Shown: piece by piece, positions 51,035 through 62,081 of the stretch
Layout of the letters: every line of letters starts with the position of its first letter
How positions within the stretch are numbered: position 1 is the first letter of the stretch
Source: Competibacter sp963695105
GTDB lineage: Bacteria > Pseudomonadota > Gammaproteobacteria > Competibacterales > Competibacteraceae
Direction: 5' to 3'
DNA length: 64,000 bases
NCBI GenBank assembly: GCA_963695105.1
Contig: CAVOGC010000019.1
Coordinates: 1-64,000, forward strand
Notes under the pieces: generated by a model
Databases searched by the model: none
Told to the model about the DNA's origin: nothing
Seen by the model: only the letters and a program-made list of their open reading frames with translations
Made by a program: the position numbers and the translations under genes

Positions 51035-51726
51035 ACCGAGGCCCAGCCGCCGGGCGCGGCGGGGTTGCTCAGCGGTACTTCGGCGCCCGGCACCGAGCGC
51101 GACACCGACCGCATCGAATTGGACAGCCATTGGAACAGCTCGCGGAACCGCAACGCTTTCAAGCGCAGCGGCTGGCGAGCGGAAATTTGCCGCAGGATAT
51201 CCAGGTTGGCGCCCTCAACCCCGACCGCGAAGAAGGCGAAGGCGCGGTTTTCCTCACCGTTGCGCACGGCGTTGGCGGCGGCTTTCCAGTCGTCGGTGGG
51301 GCTGCCGTCGGTGATCAGGAACACCCAGGGACGGAAGAAGGGGATGCCGTGTTCGCGGTACAGCACCTTGCGCTGGTCCAGCAGCTCCAGCCCCTGGATG
51401 ATCGCCAGACCCATGGGCGTGTCCTTGCACGCCGCCAGTTGCGGCGGGGTGAAGTGCTCGGCGGTCTGGAATTCGTTGACCACCTGGACCGGGCCGAAGC
51501 TGACGATGGCGATCTCGACCCGCTTGGCCGCCAGGCTATCGGCCAGCAGTTCTTCCCTGAAGGTAGCCAGTCCTTCGTTGAGTTCGGCGATCGGGTGGCC
51601 GTTCATGGACCAGGAGTTGTCCAGCAGCAGTACGCAGGGGCAGCGTGGCTCCGGGTTGTCGGCGAATTCGGCGATGCTGAAATCCGCGCCGAACGGGGTT
51701 TGTCGGGACAGGTCGAGCTCGTTCAT
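51031..51726 (-). CDS. yegL: VWA-domain protein, YegL-type
   Basis: A 231-residue von Willebrand factor A domain with an intact metal-ion-dependent adhesion site: LLLDNSWSMNG (DxSxS at about residues 36-40), a Thr in DTPMG and ITDGSPTDDW. ATG 51726 is chosen because the upstream extension is out of family. It is the first gene of the VWA-phosphatase-kinase operon. VWA proteins in such sets probably bind the partner or substrate. It is also related to TerY of the tellurite-resistance cluster, which pairs with similar kinase and phosphatase genes. Confidence 0.84.
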   Translation of the reverse strand: MNELDLSRQTPFGADFSIAEFADNPEPRCPCVLLLDNSWSMNGHPIAELNEGLATFREELLADSLAAKRVEIAIVSFGPVQVVNEFQTAEHFTPPQLAACKDTPMGLAIIQGLELLDQRKVLYREHGIPFFRPWVFLITDGSPTDDWKAAANAVRNGEENRAFAFFAVGVEGANLDILRQISARQPLRLKALRFRELFQWLSNSMRSVSRSVPGAEVPLSNPAAPGGWASV

Positions 51727-51867
51727 CCTGGGGGTTCCTCGCAGGAAACGCTGGTGAAACCGCGTGAAATATACCCTATCCGCGATGGTTGCAAGCGAGC
51801 GGGAACCAGCGCGGCGCGACCGGTATAATAGCGACCCATTCAAGTGGAAAGCGACCGGGAAAACGGG

Positions 51868-52554
51868 ATGAAGTGGGTACAAATTCGGGCGTTGTTCGCC
51901 CTGGGCGGGATGTTGGCGGCAGGCTGCGCGGCGCTGGAGCCGGAACCGACGCCGCCGGTGGGACAGGCCGTGCTGGAGGCGAGGCTGGCGGGACTCGATA
52001 CCCGGTTGGCGGCGCTGGAACGTCAGATCGTCGAACAGCGGCGGGAACAGGGGCTGACGCTCGACCAGGCGCTGGCCGAGGTCGGCCGCGACATCCAGGG
52101 CGCCCGGAAGAGCGTGGCGGCGCTGCGACGCAAGGTGGAAACGCCCGTGGTGGTGGCGCGGCCGGCAAGCGTGGTCGGCGACGAGGTCTGGAAAGCGTAC
52201 CATCCGGTCGATGTGGCCTTGGGCGCGTTTCCCGAGGGGGGCGGCAAACAGGTCGTGCACCCAATCCCGACCACCGTTCCGGATTCGGCGCGCGAAATTC
52301 TGGTGTACGCGCAGGTGGCCACCGGCTACGTCGAGGGTGGACCCCATCGGTTTCGGGTGGCGACGGCGCTGGACGGTGGGCGCGAGGTGTCATTTTACCT
52401 GTACGCCACCGGCCAGTCGCAGGGAGGGTGGGGTTACAATTCCGACAATGTTTGGCTGCCGATGCCGAAGAATCGGCAACTGATCCTGCAAGCGGAAGGC
52501 AAGCCGTTTTTCGGCGAGTGGAACAGCGAGGCGCGCATCATCGGTTATCGGTGA
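51868..52554 (+). CDS. Putative lipoprotein with coiled-coil and beta-sandwich region
   Basis: A 228-residue protein from ATG 51868. The signal MKWVQIRALFALGGMLAAGC ends in the lipobox LAAGC, so it is probably lipid-anchored. A coiled-coil follows (about residues 38-85, LEARLAGLDTRLAALERQIV). Then comes a globular part with aromatic-rich strands (YHPVDVALGAFPEGGG, VSFYLYATGQSQGGWGYNSD). I do not recognise the globular family. A TATAAT at 51824-51829 is a likely -10. It is divergent from the VWA operon with a 141-bp gap and may share its control region. Confidence 0.75.
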   Translation: MKWVQIRALFALGGMLAAGCAALEPEPTPPVGQAVLEARLAGLDTRLAALERQIVEQRREQGLTLDQALAEVGRDIQGARKSVAALRRKVETPVVVARPASVVGDEVWKAYHPVDVALGAFPEGGGKQVVHPIPTTVPDSAREILVYAQVATGYVEGGPHRFRVATALDGGREVSFYLYATGQSQGGWGYNSDNVWLPMPKNRQLILQAEGKPFFGEWNSEARIIGYR

Positions 52555-52559
52555 GACAC

Positions 52560-52985
52560 ATGCCCGCCAGCCTGATTTTTGTATGGCACTGCCTTGCACG
52601 TCCAGCACCCATCCCCAGCGGCAGGGCTCGGCCGTCGCAAGCGAGTTGCAAGGCCACGCCGCATTGTGCGCGGTCCACGGGCGAGGCCCCGGTTTGTTCG
52701 CCCTTAATTTTTTGCCGATTTATTAGACCCGTCGCGGAGGACCTGATCCCAGTTGATTCGGTGCAACGCCGGTGCAACGTTTGGTGGCGTTCGGCCAACC
52801 GTCGCCGCACCTGATGGAACAGATCGAGCGCCAGCCAGACCCGCAAGCGCCGTTGGACCGTTTTGTAGGATGGAAACCTGGCCGAGAGCATGTCCCAAGG
52901 AATCCCCGCGACCAACACGTACCAGCAGCGTGTGCAAACACTCGCGAGCGTTCTCGGGCGCGGGCGGCCATGGTCGCACCAGATC
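52560..52985 (-). pseudogene. IS5-type transposase relic
   Basis: On the minus strand, fragments in different frames resemble an IS5/IS1182-like transposase in order: GIPWDMLSARFPSYKTVQRR, LRVWLALDLFHQVRRRLAER, LHRINWDQVLRDG, then GEQTGASPVDRAQCGVALQL with ARQCHTK. Frames shift near 52740 and again near 52880, and both ends are missing. It fills the gap between the lipoprotein and TAXI genes. No inverted repeats were found. Confidence 0.65.
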
Positions 52986-52993
52986 CGGGCCGG

Positions 52994-54289
52994 CTAATCG
53001 TCCCCGTTTTCTGACCGAATCTTTTGCCGCACCAGATGGATGTGCTGGCGCAGATGGTAGAGGTGCTCGGCGAACGACAGCGGCACCTCGAGGTGGAGCA
53101 CCTCTTTATCGATCTGATCGAGTTTGGAAATCCCTTGCTCGCGCCGGTCGGAGGCTTTCGATTCAGACCAGAACAGATTCACCGCATCCAACTCCTGGTA
53201 CCAGCGATAGATGCGCGAACGCATGCGCCATTGATAGATGGGCGGCATGATTTTGAACACCGGCATCAGCAGCACGATCAGCGGCAGCAGCATGATCTTG
53301 AGCCGGTCAATTAGTGAAGCCGTCCAGAACGGCAGAAAGCGTTGCAGCAGGGGCGGGCCGTACTTGTAAAAACGGGCGGCCTCCGGGTTCAGCGGGAAAT
53401 CCAGAAACTGGTTTGACGGAAACTGACCCCTAGCCTCGAACCAGCCGCCCTGACCATGCAGTTGTTCGGCGGCCACCAGCAACAGATCGATCACGGCCGG
53501 ATGCAGATTCGGGTTGGCGACCAGTTGTGCCGACGGCGCCAGCAAGCTGATGGTTCGACTGGGGATATTGCGCGCGAGATCGACCACGCCCTCGGCCAGT
53601 CGAACCGCATTGAGATAAGTAAAGCGCTGCACGTAAGCAGCGGCGCGTGAAAAACTGGCAAGTTTGATTTGATCGTCCGCCAACAACTCCTGCACCAGCT
53701 GATTGCTCGGAGAAGTGACGAAGAAAGCGGCGTCGAGTTCGCCGCGTTTGAGTGCGGTGGCAGCGGCGCTGCCGCCGAGGAGCCGTAGATCCGCGCTGCT
53801 CGTATCCAACCCATTGGCCGACAGGAGGCGCTCCACCAGCGCCGCGGTTCCTGAGCCCGCCACGCCGATACCGATTTTGAGCCCGCGCAAGGCGGGTAAT
53901 CGGTCAAGATCGAGATCGGCCCGGTGGAACAGCCACAGCGGCTCGAAGTACATCGCGCCAAGGGCTTCGACGTCTTGGCGTTGGGCCTCCGAGGCGACGC
54001 CACCCTGGATGAGCGCCAGGTCGACCTGGCCGTTGGCGAGCAAGCGCAGATTGTCGACCGACCCCCCGGTGGCCACCACCTCGAGCCGGATGCCCTCGCG
54101 AGCCAGCGCCTCGGCGTATTGGTGCGCGAAGGCATAGTAGGCGCCTTCGGGGGAACCGGTGGCGATGCGCACCGAATCCGGTGGCGCCGGTTTGACGAAT
54201 TGAAACGCGAGCATGAAACCGACCAGGACGATGAGTGACGCCGGCCCGTAAAGTTTCAGGACACCGCCCCAGCCACGTTTAGTCGCCAT
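52994..54289 (-). CDS. TAXI-family substrate-binding protein with membrane anchors
   Basis: A 431-residue protein. An N-terminal anchor (about residues 13-32) precedes a periplasmic TAXI/NMT1-like binding domain, typified by RIATGSPEGAYYAFAHQYAE and VVATGGSVDNLRLL near 41-85 and by LKIGIGVAGSGT. A second hydrophobic segment (about 316-340, KIMLLPLIVLLMPVF) leads to a C-terminal cytoplasmic, charged tail of about 90 residues. TAXI proteins usually deliver solute to TRAP transporters, but no TRAP membrane gene is nearby and the C-terminal anchor is atypical. A sensing role is possible. Ligand unknown. Confidence 0.82.
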   Translation of the reverse strand: MATKRGWGGVLKLYGPASLIVLVGFMLAFQFVKPAPPDSVRIATGSPEGAYYAFAHQYAEALAREGIRLEVVATGGSVDNLRLLANGQVDLALIQGGVASEAQRQDVEALGAMYFEPLWLFHRADLDLDRLPALRGLKIGIGVAGSGTAALVERLLSANGLDTSSADLRLLGGSAAATALKRGELDAAFFVTSPSNQLVQELLADDQIKLASFSRAAAYVQRFTYLNAVRLAEGVVDLARNIPSRTISLLAPSAQLVANPNLHPAVIDLLLVAAEQLHGQGGWFEARGQFPSNQFLDFPLNPEAARFYKYGPPLLQRFLPFWTASLIDRLKIMLLPLIVLLMPVFKIMPPIYQWRMRSRIYRWYQELDAVNLFWSESKASDRREQGISKLDQIDKEVLHLEVPLSFAEHLYHLRQHIHLVRQKIRSENGDD

Positions 54290-54372
54290 CCGAGACCCCT
54301 TTCGCCTTCTGGCGGCGCTGGAACCACCACCGCTTTATTGAATCTAGCCCAGAAACCGTTGTAACCGTTTAC

Positions 54373-54531
54373 CCCCACCCCGAAATCGCCGTTCTCGCGC
54401 AAGTGTCCTTTTCCCAGCAGGGCGACCCCGCGGATCGGTTGATCGGCACGACCGCCCCGCACCATCACGCACCGCTGATTACCAGCGACGCCAAACTGCG
54501 CGTGATCGCGGAATTGAAAACGATCTGGTAG
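54373..54531 (+). pseudogene. PIN-domain (VapC-like) toxin relic, C-terminal part
   Basis: An open frame ending at TAG 54529-54531 reads PEIAVLAQVSFSQQGDPADR, LIGTTAPHHHAPLITSDAKL and RVIAELKTIW. This is the C-terminal third of a VapC PIN nuclease, with the GDPADRLI and TSDAKL acidic sites. There is no start codon or N-terminal half, and no antitoxin. It lies in the 289-bp gap between the TAXI and ppc genes. Confidence 0.68.
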
Positions 54532-54578
54532 GGAAGGCAATCATCGGCGCGTTTCCCGATCTCTTACCGATCGGCTTC

Positions 54579-57407
<2,829 letters not shown>

Positions 57408-57663
57408 GGCAGTCGGTTCCTTCGGGTCGGATGGTAAGGAGTTCGCCGGAGGTCGCGCGCGGCGGGCGGGCTACAAAGCGGTTAGTGGCGGAACGGCGCG
57501 GTGGGTTCACTCGCCGCGACCGTGGGGCCGCGCGATTCGACAGCCACCTTGGCGGAAACTATAGTAACCCAGGAGTCCCGCCCGCGACGGCGCGCGTCAC
57601 CGGCCGGCGCCCGGCCCGGCTCTTCATCCGGTTTCGTCAGCATTTAACATAAGGAAGCTGTCC

Positions 57664-59304
57664 ATGTCCGTTCCCAGCAACCTGCCGGTCTGGCAAGAAC
57701 TGAAAGCCCATCATGCCGCTATCGCCGACCTGCATCTGCGTGATTTGTTCGCCGCCGACCCGGGGCGTTTCGCCACATTTTCCCGGCGGTTCGGCGATCT
57801 GCTGGTCGATTTTTCCAAGCACCGCATCACCGGGGAAACCTTGCGCCTGCTGGCCGAGCTGGCTCGTCAGGCGGGGGTGCCCGCTTTGGTCGAGCGGATG
57901 TTCAACGGTGAGATGATCAACCACACCGAACGTCGCGCCGTGCTGCACGCCGCCCTGCGCAACCGCGGCAACCGGCCGATCTTCGTCAACGGGCAGGACG
58001 TGATGCCGGGTGTGAACGATGTGCTGGAGCACATGCGCAAGTTCTCCGAGCAGGTCCGGCGCGGCAAGTGGCGCGGCCACACCGGCAAGCGCATCCGCGA
58101 CGTGGTCAACATCGGCATCGGCGGCTCCGATCTTGGACCGAAGATGATTTGCCAGGCACTGGAGCCCTACGGCGATCCGACCTTGCGGATGCACTTCGTC
58201 TCCAATGTGGATGGCGCGCACATCAGCCACGTACTGGCCGATTGCGATCCGGAAAGCACGCTGTTCATCGTCGCCTCCAAGACCTTCACCACCCAGGAGA
58301 CCATGACGAACGCGCACACCGCCCGCGCCTGGCTGATCAAGGAACTGGGCGACGAGTCGGCGGTGGCCAAGCACTTCGTGGCGGTGTCCACCAACGCCGC
58401 CGGGGTGAGCAAATTCGGCATCGACACCGCCAACATGTTCGAGTTCTGGGACTGGGTCGGCGGGCGCTATTCGCTGTGGTCGGCCATCGGCCTGCCGATC
58501 ATGGTTTATCTCGGCGTGGAGCATTTCACCGAACTGCTGGAAGGCGCGCACGAGATGGACGAGCACTTCCGCGCCGCGCCGCCGGAGGAAAATCTACCAA
58601 TGATCCTGGCGTTGCTGGGGGTCTGGTACATCGATTTTTTCGGGGCCGACAGCCAAGTCACGCTGGTTTACGACGATTATCTGCGCTCGCTGCCCGACTA
58701 TCTGCAACAACTGGACATGGAGAGCAATGGCAAGTCCATCGACCGGGACGGGCAGGCGGTCCAAGTCAAGACCGGGCCGATTCTGTGGGGCGGTCTGGGC
58801 AACAACGGCCAGCATGCGTTCTACCAACTGCTGCATCAGGGCACGCATCTGGTGCCGGCGGATTTTCTCGCGCCCGCGCACAGCCCGAATCCGATCGGCG
58901 ACCATCATCCGATCCTGCTGGCCAACTGCCTGGCGCAGGCCGAGGCGATGATGGTCGGCAAGACCGAGGCGCAGGCTCGCGCCGAACTGGAAAAGCAGGG
59001 ATTGAGCGGCGAGGCGCTGGAGCAGTTGTTGCCCTATAAGGTATTTCCCGGCAACCGGCCGAGCACCAGCCTGTTCTACCGCCGCCTGACCCCCCAGGTG
59101 CTGGGCGCGCTGCTGGCGCTGTACGAGCATAAGGTGTTTACCCAGGGAGCGATCTGGAACATCAATTCCTTCGATCAGTGGGGCGTGGAGCTGGGCAAGC
59201 AACTGGCCAACGCCATCCTGCCGGAGTTGAAGGGCGAGCGGCCGGCGGCCGGGCACGATGCATCCACTCTGGGCCTGATCGACTTCTGCCACGAGGGGGA
59301 TTGA
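57664..59304 (+). CDS. pgi: Glucose-6-phosphate isomerase
   Basis: A 546-residue enzyme that interconverts glucose-6-phosphate and fructose-6-phosphate. VVNIGIGGSDLGPKM (sugar-phosphate loop), DWVGGRYSLWSAIGLPI (signature 1) and GVELGKQLANAILPEL (signature 2) are present. A purine-rich AAGGAAG precedes the ATG. With fba and ppc in the window it marks a complete glycolytic outlook but no operon. Confidence 0.97.
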   Translation: MSVPSNLPVWQELKAHHAAIADLHLRDLFAADPGRFATFSRRFGDLLVDFSKHRITGETLRLLAELARQAGVPALVERMFNGEMINHTERRAVLHAALRNRGNRPIFVNGQDVMPGVNDVLEHMRKFSEQVRRGKWRGHTGKRIRDVVNIGIGGSDLGPKMICQALEPYGDPTLRMHFVSNVDGAHISHVLADCDPESTLFIVASKTFTTQETMTNAHTARAWLIKELGDESAVAKHFVAVSTNAAGVSKFGIDTANMFEFWDWVGGRYSLWSAIGLPIMVYLGVEHFTELLEGAHEMDEHFRAAPPEENLPMILALLGVWYIDFFGADSQVTLVYDDYLRSLPDYLQQLDMESNGKSIDRDGQAVQVKTGPILWGGLGNNGQHAFYQLLHQGTHLVPADFLAPAHSPNPIGDHHPILLANCLAQAEAMMVGKTEAQARAELEKQGLSGEALEQLLPYKVFPGNRPSTSLFYRRLTPQVLGALLALYEHKVFTQGAIWNINSFDQWGVELGKQLANAILPELKGERPAAGHDASTLGLIDFCHEGD

Positions 59305-59464
59305 TGTTCATGGGGCGGTTTGGCGCCGCGCGGCGCGCCGGAGCCGCCCCAGCCATTCAGGCCCGGCAGTAGCGGGCCGCCGGGCGGAAGCAGCAAGCAG
59401 GGTTTTGCCCGGGAAGGCGAGTGCGCCGGCGGCGCTTGTCATACGGAGTGGCCGCGCGGCCGGG

Positions 59465-59626
59465 TCAATAACGCTTTTTCTGCTCGGCCTTGCGCTCGAT
59501 GGCCTGTCCGGCCGACTTCAGATCCTGGCCAGCCCCCTTGACGGTGTTGCAGCCGCCCAGACCGGCGCCGGCCAGGCACAGGGACGCGGACAACAGCAGG
59601 ATCAAACTGGCGGGTTTGTGCTTCAT
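59465..59626 (-). CDS. Entericidin-like small lipoprotein
   Basis: A 53-residue peptide: the signal MKHKPASLILLLSASLCLAG ends in the lipobox LGGC with lipidated C26. It is followed by NTVKGAGQDLKSAGQAIERK and a lysine-rich end, the EcnA/EcnB pattern. In E. coli EcnA and EcnB form an antidote/toxin pair tied to stationary-phase membrane damage; only one member is visible here. It is convergent with pgi. Confidence 0.85.
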   Translation of the reverse strand: MKHKPASLILLLSASLCLAGAGLGGCNTVKGAGQDLKSAGQAIERKAEQKKRY

Positions 59627-59861
59627 GGGATGGATCTCTCTCGATTCATTTGAGTAACTGGCCCGCGGGTCGCCTCGTGCCGTCGACGATGGCGGAGCGA
59701 ACTTCGGCGCGGCCGTTGCCGCCGTTATCACGCGCGGCCGCGCGGAGCAAAGGAGCTCTCGGCGCTTCGGGTGCTGACGAACGGCGTATGATGCTTTTAT
59801 ACTCAACTTTCATCGAACGTTCATCTGTCCGCCATAAAACCATGATTAGGAGGATAACCCG

Positions 59862-60122
59862 ATGCTTGGAGAGAGCCACGATCTGTTCCACGAATTCCCC
59901 GAATACAAGGACCGTATCGCCGAACTGAAGACCGCCGATCCCAGGTTCGCTGAACTGTACGACGAATATCATGTGATCAACAACGAAGTGGAACGCATCG
60001 AACTACAGATCGAGACGCCCTCGGATTTCTACACGGAAGACCTGAAGAAACAAAGGCTGCATCTTAAAGACGAGATTTATACGATTTTGCGCGGGATGGC
60101 GCGGGTTCGGGCATCGGCCTGA
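59862..60122 (+). CDS. DUF465 (YdcH-like) protein
   Basis: An 86-residue helical hairpin protein. LGESHDLFHEFPEYKDRIAE and DEYHVINNEVERIE are the family core. It has no signal or membrane segment. Function is unknown in the family. GGAGG lies eleven bases before the ATG, and a strong terminator lies just downstream, so the gene is probably a single-gene unit. Confidence 0.9.
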   Translation: MLGESHDLFHEFPEYKDRIAELKTADPRFAELYDEYHVINNEVERIELQIETPSDFYTEDLKKQRLHLKDEIYTILRGMARVRASA

Positions 60123-60155
60123 CGCCGGGTCACGATTTTCCGCCGGGATCAATGG

Positions 60156-60194
60156 GCGCCGGGCGTTGCCGCAACGCCCGGCGCCGTCGTTTTA
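60156..60194 (+). terminator. Rho-independent terminator after the DUF465 gene
   Basis: A perfect 14-bp stem, GGCGCCGGGCGTTG and CAACGCCCGGCGCC, has a 3-nt loop and is followed by GTCGTTTT. Confidence 0.88.
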
Positions 60195-60293
60195 GCGGGC
60201 ATCAAAGCGCGCCGACCGTTCGCGTCGGCTCTCGCGGCCCAGCGGGTTTGGCGACCGGGAACCGCGCGGTTTGGGAGCGTTTTGGACAGCTTT

Positions 60294-60674
60294 TCAATCG
60301 GCCGGTGGGCCATCGCTCGGATCGGACGTCCGCGGCGGGGCGGTTGCCGTCGGGTCGGCGCGGGCGGCCTTGGTCCGAGCGCGGCGAACCCGTTCGAGGG
60401 GTGTGCCGGCTTCGGACAAGGCCGCCGACAACCGCCGGAGGGAGAGCGGCGGTGGGCTGTTTCCCGCCACCGAGCCGGCGCGGGTCCGGCGCAGCCAGCC
60501 GAGTACCCGGCGTTCCACGGCCTCCTGACCGGTTGGCGACAGATCCCGATAAATCAAGGCTCCCACGCCCAGCAACAGGGTTAGCCCGCCTAGAAAGGAG
60601 ACCAGCGGTTGCATGAAGGCGATCGCCGATAGGGCCAGTAGCAGAAACAGGATATGCCGGATCTTCAATCGCAA
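60294..60674 (-). CDS. Small membrane protein, unknown
   Basis: A 126-residue protein. Two N-terminal helices (about residues 6-22 and 25-43, HILFLLLALSAIAFMQPLV then LGGLTLLLGVGALIY) are followed by an arginine-rich and proline-rich soluble tail with TATAPPRTSDPSDGPP. It begins 16 bp after the PP2C phosphatase stop on the same strand, so it is probably an operon partner. I do not recognise the family; a membrane scaffold for the phosphatase is only a guess. Confidence 0.7.
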   Translation of the reverse strand: MRLKIRHILFLLLALSAIAFMQPLVSFLGGLTLLLGVGALIYRDLSPTGQEAVERRVLGWLRRTRAGSVAGNSPPPLSLRRLSAALSEAGTPLERVRRARTKAARADPTATAPPRTSDPSDGPPAD

Positions 60675-60690
60675 GTCCTCGATGCGGCAG

Positions 60691-61758
60691 TCAGAGCCGG
60701 CGTGACGGATACCCGGCCTGGAGGGGTTTGCGGACCAGGATGACCGTACAGTTATCGTCGGGCAGGCTGCGCTGCTGGTGGATGGTTTCGGCCAGGATCT
60801 CCAGTAACTCGTCGATCAGTTCTTCCAGAGAGCGTTGCGGCTGCGCCAGCAGCGCCGGCCAACGCTGAATAAAAGCCTGCGGGCTGGTCAGGTGCCAGAG
60901 ACCGTCGCTGGCGAGCAGGTAAACCCAGCCCGGTTCCAGCGTCAGGGTGCGGCGGTCGCCCAGGCCTCGTAAAAAAAGAGGCAAATTACCTTCGTTCAAC
61001 TCGTACAGCTCGGCGTCGATGGTCTCCGCGTAAAGATGCGGCACGCCCAGGGTACTGCCGAGAATGAACGCCTGACTAATCTGGGAACTGGTTTGAATGT
61101 GGACCTGCTGGAGCCATTGGGAGCCATTCAGCAGGCCGAGCATCGCCAGGTGGGTGGCCGGGACGTGGTCCACGGTCAAACACTGGACCCGATGTTCGTC
61201 GATGGCGTACAGCCGCGAGTCGCCGACATGAAACAGCATGGCGGGACCTTGAGGAGGGATCTCCAGCAGCACCAGGGTGCAACCGGTTTCCAGCCCCGCC
61301 GTTTGGAATTCCTGATAAAGCTGCTGATGCAGGGCGTTAAGGGCCTCGGAGAGTTGAACCAGATCGGCGGTGGCCGGCAGGCCGAGTAAGCCTTCGATGG
61401 CTTTTTCGGCCGCCTCCCGGCCGTGGCTGTGGCCGCCCATGCCATCGAGCACGGCGAGCCGCCGGTGTCCGGTGGGCCAGTCGGCCAGTCGCTGCCGGGT
61501 TTCCTGTTCGTGCCACAGCAGGCGGGCCTGACCCATACTGTCCACGGTCAGAAAGTTATCCTGGTTTTCGCGGCGGCCATGGCCGGTCGGCGAACGTAGC
61601 GAGCGTACGGCGATCTCCAGCGAGGCATCGTCCTTGAGAGCCGGCTCTTCCGGAAGATCCCCGGAATCGAGTTTTCTCTTGAAAGCTGCATTATCCGGCC
61701 GTGGCTGGTCGAGAGCGTCGGCCGAATTTGTGATGGGAGGGTCGGTGTGATTGCGCAT
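60691..61758 (-). CDS. PP2C-family serine/threonine phosphatase
   Basis: A 355-residue protein. After an 55-residue charged N-terminus the PP2C domain shows the full metal-site set: GHGRRENQDNF, VLDGMGGHSHG, HVGDSRLYAI, LLASDGLWHL and PDDNCTVIL. It should dephosphorylate Ser/Thr targets. It is divergent from a membrane-anchored kinase-like gene at 62082, a classic pairing. It is unlike the YegK-type enzyme at 50042: the two share motifs, but their regional sequences differ. Confidence 0.9.
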   Translation of the reverse strand: MRNHTDPPITNSADALDQPRPDNAAFKRKLDSGDLPEEPALKDDASLEIAVRSLRSPTGHGRRENQDNFLTVDSMGQARLLWHEQETRQRLADWPTGHRRLAVLDGMGGHSHGREAAEKAIEGLLGLPATADLVQLSEALNALHQQLYQEFQTAGLETGCTLVLLEIPPQGPAMLFHVGDSRLYAIDEHRVQCLTVDHVPATHLAMLGLLNGSQWLQQVHIQTSSQISQAFILGSTLGVPHLYAETIDAELYELNEGNLPLFLRGLGDRRTLTLEPGWVYLLASDGLWHLTSPQAFIQRWPALLAQPQRSLEELIDELLEILAETIHQQRSLPDDNCTVILVRKPLQAGYPSRRL

Positions 61759-61797
61759 CTGTAAGCAGGGCTGGTCATGGATAGGTAACCGCTTACT

Positions 61798-61837
61798 CCC
61801 CTCGCCCGCTTGCGGGCGAGGGGTTAGGGGTGAGGGT
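61798..61837 (+). repeat. REP-like palindrome, copy 4
   Basis: The stem CCCCTCGCCCGC-TT-GCGGGCGAGGGG is followed by the tail TTAGGGGTGAGGG. It lies in the 323-bp gap between the divergent PP2C and kinase-like genes. Confidence 0.75.
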
Positions 61838-61852
61838 CATGTTTCAAGGCTT

Positions 61853-61901
61853 CCCCTCTCCCCCTACTAACCCTCTCCCTCTTGGTAGGGGGAGAGGGGG
61901 C
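61853..61901 (+). repeat. REP-like palindrome, copy 5
   Basis: CCCCTCTCCCCCTACTAACC with its paired half CTACC/GGTAGGGGGAGAGGGG lies 15 bp after copy 4. The two form a head-to-head-style pair, as often seen for such repeats. The rest of the gap carries a TATAAT (62029-62034) before the kinase-like gene. Confidence 0.65.
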
Positions 61902-62081
61902 TGAATGATTACATGGATAGAAGCATCGCCGCGGTATGTTAAACCCACGCGCGATGGAACCTCATGGAATCTCTTTGAATAGCGTTAGGCGGTTTCATCA
62001 TTCTGCTAAACTAGACAATAATGCAGCTTATAATCTCCAATTAAAATATATCTTCAGAATCGCACGGCAAATCCGTAGCTT

